Shown here piece by piece: positions 53,606 to 61,995 of a stretch of 64,000 nt of DNA; the first letter of the stretch is position 1, and each line of letters starts with the position of its first letter. The notes beneath the pieces were generated by a model, which was given only the letters and a program-made list of their open reading frames with translations, ran no database searches and was not told where the DNA came from. The DNA is from Metapseudomonas sp043392685 (GTDB taxonomy: Bacteria > Pseudomonadota > Gammaproteobacteria > Pseudomonadales > Pseudomonadaceae). The stretch lies in the NCBI GenBank assembly GCA_043392685.1, contig JBHZGM010000009.1. One strand, given 5' to 3'. A program made the translations under genes and the position numbers.

Positions 53606-54340
53606 TCAGTCGGCCTTCTTCAGATCGACCACCACGGCGGTGGCGGCCAGCCAGGCGGCGATCAGGGTGACGAAGTAGAGCAGGTCACGCAGGTCGATCA
53701 CGCCCTTGCTGATGGCATCAAAACGGGTCAGGAAACTCAGCGAGGCCACGGCGTCCAGCAGCCATTGCGGTGCCCAGGCGCTGAAGGCATCCAGCACCAG
53801 CGGGAAGCCGCTGACGATGAACAGGAAGCACACGCTGACGGCGAGGATGAAGGCGATCACCTGGTTCTTCGCCAGCGCCGACATGCAGGAGCCGATGGCG
53901 AGGAAGGCCCCGGCCAGCAGCCAGCTGCCGATGTAGCCGGTGATGATGGCGCCGTTATCCGGCTCGCCGAGATAGTTGACCGTGATCACCATAGGGAAGG
54001 TCAGCAGCAGAGCCAGGCCGGCGAAGGCCCAGGCGGCGAGGAACTTGCCGGTGACCGCCTCGAAGCGGGTGATGGGCAGCGTCATCAGCAACTCGATGGA
54101 GCCGGACTTGCGCTCCTCGGCCCACAGGCGCATGGCGATGGCCGGCACCAGGAACAAGTAGAGCCAGGGGTGGAAGTTGAAGAACGGCGCGAGGCTCGCC
54201 TGGCCGCTTTCGTAGAAGCCCCCCAGGTAGAAGGTGAACACCCCGGACAGCACCAGGAAGATCACGATGAACACGTAGGCCAGCGGGGTGGCGAAGTAGC
54301 TCGCCAGCTCGCGTTTGAAAATAACCGGCAACTGCGTCAT
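53606..54340 (-). CDS. ABC transporter permease, GldF/ABC-2 type
   Basis: The 244-aa protein has about six membrane helices. It starts MTQLPVIFKRELASYFATPL, a typical ABC-2 N-terminus, with the periplasmic segment and LWAEERKSGSIELLMTLPIT in the first cytoplasmic loop. It forms the membrane channel for the ATPase encoded upstream. The start overlaps the ATPase stop by four bases (ATGA) and the next gene begins 2 bp later. The substrate is unknown. Confidence 0.9.
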   Translation of the reverse strand: MTQLPVIFKRELASYFATPLAYVFIVIFLVLSGVFTFYLGGFYESGQASLAPFFNFHPWLYLFLVPAIAMRLWAEERKSGSIELLMTLPITRFEAVTGKFLAAWAFAGLALLLTFPMVITVNYLGEPDNGAIITGYIGSWLLAGAFLAIGSCMSALAKNQVIAFILAVSVCFLFIVSGFPLVLDAFSAWAPQWLLDAVASLSFLTRFDAISKGVIDLRDLLYFVTLIAAWLAATAVVVDLKKAD

Positions 54341-55260
54341 GCCGCTTCTCCCCGGGTCAGTCGGCGGAACACCTCATCGAGACGGCCGCGCTCCACGTCC
54401 AGCTCCCTCACTTTCCAGCCCCGCTGGTGAATCAGCTGGTTCACCTGCGGGAAGATCACTTCGCCCGGCTTGGCCAGGATGGTCAGGCCGCCTTCGATGG
54501 CGTTCTCCTCGATGCCGGCCACACCCGGCAGCACCGCCAGGGCCAGCATGTCCAGCGGCTCGTCGGCCACCAGCGTCACCGCCTGGTGGTAGCGGGAGCG
54601 GCTTTCCAGCTCGAACGGCGTGCCGTCGGCCACCACCTTGCCGGACGCGATCACCAGGGCGCGGGTGCAGACCGCCGCGACCTCTTCGAGGATGTGGGTG
54701 GAGATGATCACGATCTTCTCGTGGGCCAGGCTCTGGATCAGTTGGCGCACCTGGTGCTTCTGGTTCGGGTCGAGGCCATCGGTGGGCTCGTCGAGGATCA
54801 GCACGCGCGGATCATGGAGAATCGCCTGGGCCAGGCCGACGCGGCGCTTGTAGCCCTTGGAGAGGGTTTCGATAGACTGGCCGAGGACGTTATCCAGCTC
54901 CACCTGCGCCACCGCACGGGCCACCCGTGCCTTCTTCTCGGCACCACGGAAGCCGCGTACCTCGGCAATGAACTCAAGGAAGCCGCGCACCGTCATGTCG
55001 CCGTAGCAGGGGGCGCCTTCCGGCAGGTAGCCGATCTCGCGCTGGGCCTTGAGGGTGTGGGTCTGGATGTCGGCGCCGAAGATGCTGGCGCTGCCCGAGG
55101 TCGGCGCGAGGAAGCCGGTGAGCATCTTCATGGTGGTGGACTTGCCTGCGCCGTTGGGGCCCAGGAACCCCAGCACCTCCCCCGGCGCGACGCTGAAGGA
55201 CAGATTGTCCACAGCTGTGTGCTGCGCAAAGCGCTTGGTCAGATTTGTTATCTCGATCAT
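54337..55260 (-). CDS. ABC transporter ATP-binding protein, GldA-like
   Basis: I use the ATG at 55260 (MIEITNLTKRFAQHTAVDN), giving 307 aa. Walker A is GPNGAGKST, the signature is ETLSKGYKRRVGLAQAI, Walker B is VLILDEPTDGLDP, and the switch His is in IISTHILEE. A C-terminal extension (about 220-307) is usual for exporter ATPases of this group. It is the first gene of the four-gene exporter operon, divergent from plsB across 229 bp. Confidence 0.92.
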   Translation of the reverse strand: MIEITNLTKRFAQHTAVDNLSFSVAPGEVLGFLGPNGAGKSTTMKMLTGFLAPTSGSASIFGADIQTHTLKAQREIGYLPEGAPCYGDMTVRGFLEFIAEVRGFRGAEKKARVARAVAQVELDNVLGQSIETLSKGYKRRVGLAQAILHDPRVLILDEPTDGLDPNQKHQVRQLIQSLAHEKIVIISTHILEEVAAVCTRALVIASGKVVADGTPFELESRSRYHQAVTLVADEPLDMLALAVLPGVAGIEENAIEGGLTILAKPGEVIFPQVNQLIHQRGWKVRELDVERGRLDEVFRRLTRGEAA

Positions 55261-55489
55261 GGCCTCTAGTCCCTTCGGGAACAGCCCCTGGCCATGCTGG
55301 CCACCGGGGCCTTGCAAAACGCTGGCGGACTATAAGGAGTCCCCCGCAGGCATTGCAAGACTGCCCCTGATGGGAAAAGTTGCAGGAAAATTCGGGCAAA
55401 ACGACGGCCCGCGGCTTTTTGCGACCCGGCGGCGAATACGGCAAACTAGCCGCCCCGAGCAATCGCTCGTTTCACAGCCTCACCCTGTC

Positions 55490-57988
55490 ATGACCCGCTC
55501 CCCGTTCCGCCGACTCGCCTTTGGTGCCCTGCGCCGCCTGCTTTACCTCTGGGTGCGCTCCGAGACCATCAACCAGTCCGCACTCACCCTGAAGCTCGAC
55601 CGCAGCAAGCCGGTGCTCTATGTACTGCAGCAACCCTCGGCCAGCGACCTGGCGGTGGTGGATCGGGAATGCACCAAGGCCGGCCTGCCACGTCCGGTGT
55701 TGCCGGTGGCGGTGGGCGACCTGCTGGAGCCGGCCGCGTTCTTCTATCTGACCCGGGAGCCGGGCTGGCTCGGCGGCCAGGACAAGCGCGGCGCCTCACC
55801 GACCCTGGTGCGGGTGCTGGGCGCCATCCAGCAACATGCGGTGGAAGATGCGCAGATCATTCCGGTGACGGTGTTCTGGGGCCAGTCACCCGACCGTGAA
55901 ACCAGCCCCTGGAAGCTGCTCTTCGCCGACAGCTGGGCAGTGACCGGCCGCCTGCGCAAGCTGGTCAGCATCCTCATCCTCGGCCGCAAGACCCGGGTGC
56001 AGTTCTCCGCTCCCATCCACCTGCGCGAACTGGTGGAGCAGGACAAGGGACCGGAGCGCACGCTGCGCATGGTCAACCGCATCCTGCGCGTCCACTTCCG
56101 CAACCAGAAAACCGCGGTCATCGGCCCCGACCTGTCCCACCGCCGCAACCTGGTGAAAGGTCTGGTGCGCGGCCCGCTGGTGCGCCAGGCGATCGCCGAA
56201 CAAGCCGAGCGCGAGAAGGTCAGCCTGGCCACCGCCGAGACCCAGGCGCTGAAGTACGGCAACGAGATCGCCTCCGACTTCGCCTATACCGCCATCCGCT
56301 TCCTCGAAGTGGTGCTGTCCTGGTTCTGGAACAAGCTCTACGAGGGCATCAAGGTCAATCACATCGAGCAGGTGCAGGACATCGTGCATGGCCACGAGGT
56401 CATCTACGTACCCTGCCACCGCAGCCACATCGACTATCTGCTGCTGTCCTACCTGCTGTTCCGCAACGGCCTGACCCCGCCGCACATCGCCGCCGGCATC
56501 AACCTCAACATGCCGGTGATCGGCGGCCTGCTGCGCCGTGGCGGTGCCTTCTTCATGCGCCGCACCTTCAAGGGCAACCCGCTGTACACAGCGGTATTCA
56601 ACGAATACCTGCACACCCTGTTCAGCCGCGGCTTCCCGGTGGAGTACTTCGTCGAAGGCGGGCGCTCGCGCACCGGCCGCATGCTGCATCCGAAGACCGG
56701 CATGCTCGCCATCACCCTGCGCAGCTTCCTGCGCTCCTCGCGCCTGCCCATCGTCTTCGTGCCGGTGTACATCGGCTACGAACGCGTGCTGGAAGGCCGC
56801 ACCTACCTGGGCGAACTGCGCGGAGCAAGCAAAAAGAAGGAATCCATCTTCGACCTGTTCAAGGTCATCAGCGCCCTGAAGCTGCGGTTCGGTTCAGTGG
56901 CGGTGAACTTCGGCGAACCGATCAAACTGGCCGAATTCCTCGACCAGCAGCAGCCCGACTGGCGCACCCAGGAGCTGGGCCCGCAATTCCGCCCGGCCTG
57001 GCTCAACGACACCACCAACCAGCTCGCCGAGCGCATCGCCCGTCATCTCAACGACGCGGCGGCGATCAACCCGGTCAACCTGGTGGCCCTGGCGCTGCTC
57101 TCCACCACCCGCCTGGCCCTGGACGAACGCGCCCTGACCCGCGTGCTCGACCTCTACCTGGCGCTGCTCCGCGCCGTGCCCTACTCGCCCCACGCCACCC
57201 TGCCCGAAGGCGACGGACAGGCGCTGATCCAGTACGTGCTGAGCATGGACCTGCTGGCGGAGCAGAAGGACGCGCTGGGCAGGATCCTCTATCTGGACGA
57301 GCAGAACGCCGTCCTCATGACCTACTACCGCAACAACGTGCTCCATGTGTTCGCCCTGCCCGCCCTGCTGGCCTGTTTCTTCCAGAGCAGCGCGCGGATG
57401 AGCCGCGAGCAGATCCTGCGTTACACCCGTGCGCTCTATCCCTATCTGCAGGCAGAGCTGTTCATCCGCTGGGACGCGAACGAACTGGATGGCGTCGTGG
57501 ACCAGTGGCTGGCAGCCTTCGTCGAACAGGGCCTGCTCAAGGTGGAAAACGACGTCTATGTGCGTCCGGCACCGAGTTCGCGGCAGTTCGTGCTGCTGAC
57601 CCTGCTGGCCCGCGCCATCGTCCAGACCCTGCAGCGCTTCTACATGGCCATCGCCCTGCTGCTCAACGCCGGCCAGAACCAGTTGAGCGCCGAAGAACTC
57701 GAGGACCTCTGCACCGTCATGGCCCAGCGCCTGTCGATCCTCCACGGGCTGAACGCTCCGGAGTTCTTCGACAAGAGCCTGTTCCGCCACTTCATCCAGA
57801 CGCTGCTGGACCAGCGCGTGCTGCGCCAGGACGAAGCAGGCAAGCTGGGCTACCACGAACTCCTTGGCGAACTGGCCGAAGGCGCTGCCAAGCGTGTGCT
57901 GCCGGCGGAGATTCGCCTGTCCATCCGCCAGGTGGCCTTCGATCGCCAGGTCGAGGCCGAGCCGGACGCCCCAGTGGAAGCTGGCTGA
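55490..57988 (+). CDS. plsB: glycerol-3-phosphate 1-O-acyltransferase PlsB
   Basis: PlsB acylates glycerol 3-phosphate at position 1, the first step of phospholipid synthesis at the inner membrane. The start is the ATG at 55490 (MTRSPFRRLAFGALRRLLY), giving 832 aa, the family length. The acyltransferase motifs are HRSHIDYLLLSY (HX4D, about residues 314-325), RRGGAFFMRR, FVEGGRSRTGRML with the acyl-acceptor Glu-Gly-Gly, and IVFVPVYIGYERVLEG. PlsB supplies the pathway that leads to CdsA encoded at 29.4 kb. Confidence 0.97.
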   Translation: MTRSPFRRLAFGALRRLLYLWVRSETINQSALTLKLDRSKPVLYVLQQPSASDLAVVDRECTKAGLPRPVLPVAVGDLLEPAAFFYLTREPGWLGGQDKRGASPTLVRVLGAIQQHAVEDAQIIPVTVFWGQSPDRETSPWKLLFADSWAVTGRLRKLVSILILGRKTRVQFSAPIHLRELVEQDKGPERTLRMVNRILRVHFRNQKTAVIGPDLSHRRNLVKGLVRGPLVRQAIAEQAEREKVSLATAETQALKYGNEIASDFAYTAIRFLEVVLSWFWNKLYEGIKVNHIEQVQDIVHGHEVIYVPCHRSHIDYLLLSYLLFRNGLTPPHIAAGINLNMPVIGGLLRRGGAFFMRRTFKGNPLYTAVFNEYLHTLFSRGFPVEYFVEGGRSRTGRMLHPKTGMLAITLRSFLRSSRLPIVFVPVYIGYERVLEGRTYLGELRGASKKKESIFDLFKVISALKLRFGSVAVNFGEPIKLAEFLDQQQPDWRTQELGPQFRPAWLNDTTNQLAERIARHLNDAAAINPVNLVALALLSTTRLALDERALTRVLDLYLALLRAVPYSPHATLPEGDGQALIQYVLSMDLLAEQKDALGRILYLDEQNAVLMTYYRNNVLHVFALPALLACFFQSSARMSREQILRYTRALYPYLQAELFIRWDANELDGVVDQWLAAFVEQGLLKVENDVYVRPAPSSRQFVLLTLLARAIVQTLQRFYMAIALLLNAGQNQLSAEELEDLCTVMAQRLSILHGLNAPEFFDKSLFRHFIQTLLDQRVLRQDEAGKLGYHELLGELAEGAAKRVLPAEIRLSIRQVAFDRQVEAEPDAPVEAG

Positions 57989-57995
57989 TCCTTCT

Positions 57996-58027
57996 CGCCA
58001 GGCCTTCTGGCCTGGCGCTTCTCTTTT
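57996..58027 (+). terminator. intrinsic terminator of plsB
   Basis: CGCCAGGCC pairs perfectly with GGCCTGGCG around TTCT, followed by CTTCTCTTTT. Confidence 0.9.
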
Positions 58028-58155
58028 AGGACCGTTCCCACATCCCGACTGGGCATTTCCCGGCAGGCTCGCTCGAGCGGCCTCCGTACCATTCGGCGCT
58101 GCTCCTCTCGGATCACCGAGTGCACCACCAGCCCCGAACACGGAAAACCCAATCC

Positions 58156-58418
58156 ATGCTGCTGAGAACCATCACAGTCGAGAACGGCACCGGAGAGGTG
58201 GTCAACGCCGCCATCCTGTGCAGCTTCGCCATCCCCGAGATCGATCGCAACATCGTCGTTTACACCCTCAACGAAGACGGCCGCGAGGGCACCGCCAAGG
58301 TGTATGTAGCGAGCGCCATCCCCCAGGACAACGGCTATCGCCTTGCCGGCCTGGAATCCGAGCGGGAATGGCAACACACCGTGCAGGTGCTCAGGGAAAT
58401 CACTCGGGGAGAAGAGTC

Positions 58419-58422
<4 letters not shown>
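58156..58422 (+). CDS. small DUF1292-like protein
   Basis: The 88-aa product starts at the ATG at 58156 (MLLRTITVENGTGEVVNAA). The pattern VVNAAILCSFAIPEIDRN, VVYTLNEDGREGTAKVYVA and LAGLESEREWQHTVQVL resembles DUF1292 proteins (the YrzB type: a beta-rich core, then a Glu-Trp helix). Those are known mainly in Firmicutes and have no assigned function. The gene follows the plsB terminator by 128 bp and its stop overlaps the next start (GTGA), so the two proteins are probably made together. The family assignment is from pattern only. Confidence 0.7.
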
Positions 58423-59693
<1,271 letters not shown>

Positions 59694-59704
59694 CCTCCCC
59701 CACT

Positions 59705-59723
59705 CGCCCCCGGATCGGGGGCG
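59705..59723 (+). terminator. hairpin terminator after the coiled-coil gene
   Basis: CGCCCCCG pairs with CGGGGGCG around GAT, 12 bases past the stop, followed by ATGTCTTT. The T-run is weak. Confidence 0.6.
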
Positions 59724-59888
59724 ATGTCTTTCCAGCCCCAGCCCGTCGCACTTTGCCTTTGTTCATCAACGCCGGGGCAGCACTCGGTTAAACTTGATTG
59801 CTCCGACCCGCCGCCCCAGCGCGTGAGGGTCGCTCCGGTCCGCTGAGCTTTGTGCTTACCGCCCCTCAACAGCCACAAGGATGCTGCC

Positions 59889-60566
59889 ATGATCCGCTTC
59901 GCTACCCTCTGCGCCGGCCTCGCCCTCTCCGCCAGCGCCTTCGCCCTGTCCCTCGCCGACCTCAGCCAGCAGGACGCCAGCGGCGGGCTGAAGGATGCCC
60001 TGACCCAGGGCGCCAAGGTGGCCGTCCAGCAACTCGGCAAGCCGGGTGGCTTTTCCAGTAACCCCGACGTGCGCATCGAGCTGCCGGGCAACCTCGGCAA
60101 GGCCGCCAGGACCATGAAGATGATGGGTATGGGCGCCCAGGTGGAACAGCTGGAAACGACCATGAACAAGGCCGCCGAAGCGGCAGTACCGCAGGCCCAG
60201 GCGCTGCTGGTGGACGCGGTGAAGAAAATGACCGTGCAGGATGCCAAGAGCATCCTCAGCGGCCCGGACGACGCCGCTACCCAGTACCTGAACAAAACCA
60301 GCCGCGAGCAACTGCGCGCGAAGTTCCTGCCCATCGTCAAGCAGGCCACCGACAAGGTGGGACTGGCCCAGCAATACAACAGCTTCGCCGGCCAGGCCGC
60401 GAGTTTCGGCGTGGTGGACGCCAAGAGCGCCAATATCGAGAGCTACGTGACTGAAGAAGCCCTGGACGGCCTGTTCAAGATGATCGCCGAGCAGGAAGCC
60501 AGCATCCGCCAGAATCCTGCGGGCGCGGCTACCAGCCTGGCGAAGAAGGTCTTCGGCGCGCTCTGA
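59889..60566 (+). CDS. DUF4197 periplasmic protein
   Basis: The 225-aa product starts at the ATG at 59889 (MIRFATLCAGLALSASAFA) with a signal peptide cut near ALS. The mature part matches DUF4197 as I know it: GGLKDALTQGAKVAVQQLGKP, then VRIELPGNLGKAARTMKMMG, MNKAAEAAVPQAQALLVDAV, ILSGPDDAATQYL and a C-terminal EEALDGLFKMIAEQEASIRQ. The domain is helical and has no known function. The frame is intact and the gene appears monocistronic. Confidence 0.87.
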   Translation: MIRFATLCAGLALSASAFALSLADLSQQDASGGLKDALTQGAKVAVQQLGKPGGFSSNPDVRIELPGNLGKAARTMKMMGMGAQVEQLETTMNKAAEAAVPQAQALLVDAVKKMTVQDAKSILSGPDDAATQYLNKTSREQLRAKFLPIVKQATDKVGLAQQYNSFAGQAASFGVVDAKSANIESYVTEEALDGLFKMIAEQEASIRQNPAGAATSLAKKVFGAL

Positions 60567-60589
60567 GCGTCGCAGCGCATTGATAGCGG

Positions 60590-60613
60590 CCCTCTCCCGC
60601 AAGCGGGAGAGGG
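60590..60613. repeat. perfect hairpin CCCTCTCCCGC/GCGGGAGAGGG
   Basis: An 11-bp perfect inverted repeat with an AA loop lies just after the DUF4197 gene. This sequence recurs in Pseudomonas intergenic regions as I recall. It may serve as a transcript-end structure, though no T-run follows. Confidence 0.7.
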
Positions 60614-60650
60614 GACTATCCGCGCAGGCCTTGAGCCACGTGCACGCCCT

Positions 60651-60671
60651 GTAGGGGCGAATTCATTCGCC
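60651..60671. repeat. GGCGAA-TTCA-TTCGCC palindromic repeat
   Basis: The palindrome (60656-60671) follows GTAGG and is typical of a short Pseudomonas extragenic repeat. A partial copy lies at 42621-42631. Confidence 0.6.
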
Positions 60672-60685
60672 AGGCAGCCCGCCCC

Positions 60686-61843
60686 TTACCACTCCAACAC
60701 CTCCACCCTGCTATCCCCCAACGCATCATCCAGCCCCTGATGGAACCACCTCAGCGCCTGTTCGAACCGGCCATGCCAGAGCCGCTCGCTGGCACCGGCC
60801 TGGATGCCCGTCTGAACCCGCGCCGCCATGGCGAAGTCTTCCTCCAGCGCCGAATAGAGAATCGCGTTGTTCCTCTCGAAATAGCGCTGCGCCTTTTCCG
60901 TCGCCGGCGCTTCCGGCAGCAGGGTATGCCCGAGCACGCGGGTCGCCAGCGGGCCGTCGGGGAACACGGTGGAGAAGTCGATATGGTCCGGCTCCACCAG
61001 CACCAGGGTGTTGGGCCAGAGGAAGTACAACAGGTTGCCGTGACGCCGCAGGTTCCAGTCCCGCTCCGGCTGGTCGAGGATTTCCCGCAGGTTGCGCTTC
61101 ACGTAGTAATTGCGGATATGCCGGCCGAAACGCTCGAACAGGCCCAGGTTGGGCCAGAACAGATGGTCGATGGTGGCCTGGTGCGCCTTGGCGACGTGGT
61201 AGTTCTCCAGGAAGGTGTCGATGGTCAGCTTCCAGTTCACCGGCCGGCGGATGTCCCGGGGATCGAAGATCACGTGATCGTCCAGGGCGAAGCTGTCGAA
61301 GTCGGCGAGGATCTGCTCGCCGAAGAAGGCGTCCAGATCCAGCGCCGGCCCCGGTGAGTGGCGCGCCCAGACGGCACCGAAGCGCTCGGCGACGGGCACC
61401 TCGGCAAGGTTCAGGCAAGCGCGATCGATGCCGTCAAAACCATATCCGTGGGGAATGCCGCGAAGCTGCCCGTCCGGATTATAGGCCCAGGCATGGTACG
61501 GACAGACGAAGACCCGGTTGCGCCCGCTGGCATCGTTCACCAGTTGGGTGCCGCGGTGCTTGCAGACGTTGAGGAAGCCCCGCAGTCGGCCCTGCTCGTC
61601 ACGGGTCAGTAGCAGCGGCGCCAGCAGCTCGCGGGTGATGAAGTGACCCGGGGGAATTTCGCAGGAACGGGCCACCAGCAACGGCTCGCAACGCAGTATC
61701 TCGTCCCGTTCGCGGCGGTAGCGCTGCGCGTCGAGGTAGACATCCACCGGCAGCGCCGACGGCGACTCGACGCACTCGGATTCGCCCTGTTCCACCAGGG
61801 CCAGGGTTCGCTTGAGCAATGCCACCTGGGTCGCGTGCTGCAT
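60686..61843 (-). CDS. Rieske [2Fe-2S] ring-hydroxylating-type oxygenase, alpha subunit
   Basis: I use the ATG at 61843 (MQHATQVALLKRTL) because GAGGTG lies five bases upstream, giving 385 aa. The Rieske cluster ligands are C94-x-H96 and C114-x2-H117 (VCKHRGTQLV, VCPYHAWAY). The mononuclear iron site is FLENYHVAKAH: His 216 and His 221. The residue that bridges the two centres, usually Asp, is Glu 213. That substitution is known in carnitine and quaternary-amine oxygenases such as CntA. No reductase or ferredoxin gene is adjacent, so the electron donor must be elsewhere. The substrate is unknown. Confidence 0.9.
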   Translation of the reverse strand: MQHATQVALLKRTLALVEQGESECVESPSALPVDVYLDAQRYRRERDEILRCEPLLVARSCEIPPGHFITRELLAPLLLTRDEQGRLRGFLNVCKHRGTQLVNDASGRNRVFVCPYHAWAYNPDGQLRGIPHGYGFDGIDRACLNLAEVPVAERFGAVWARHSPGPALDLDAFFGEQILADFDSFALDDHVIFDPRDIRRPVNWKLTIDTFLENYHVAKAHQATIDHLFWPNLGLFERFGRHIRNYYVKRNLREILDQPERDWNLRRHGNLLYFLWPNTLVLVEPDHIDFSTVFPDGPLATRVLGHTLLPEAPATEKAQRYFERNNAILYSALEEDFAMAARVQTGIQAGASERLWHGRFEQALRWFHQGLDDALGDSRVEVLEW

Positions 61844-61967
61844 GGACACCTCGTCTTGTGATCATGGGCTGAGGCAGGCCCGGCCAGTCTCTGCGCGCAT
61901 GCCCACGGCGCCAAGGGCCAGGGAGGAACCAGCCGGAAGATTGGCAGAAATGGCCGAAGCGCCCATG

Positions 61968-61993
61968 AAAAAGGCCCCCGAAGGGGCCTTTTT
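61968..61993. terminator. bidirectional terminator between RND gene and Rieske gene
   Basis: AAAAAGGCCCC and GGGGCCTTTTT form a perfect 11-bp inverted repeat around CGAA. On the minus strand it ends the RND transcript 3 bases past its stop. Confidence 0.92.
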
Positions 61994-61995
61994 CG

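Noticed and set aside
57864..58418. Upstream extension of the coiled-coil frame into plsB
   Set aside because: The extension crosses plsB, its terminator and the DUF1292-like gene; the GTG at 58419 has a ribosome-binding site and overlaps the previous stop.
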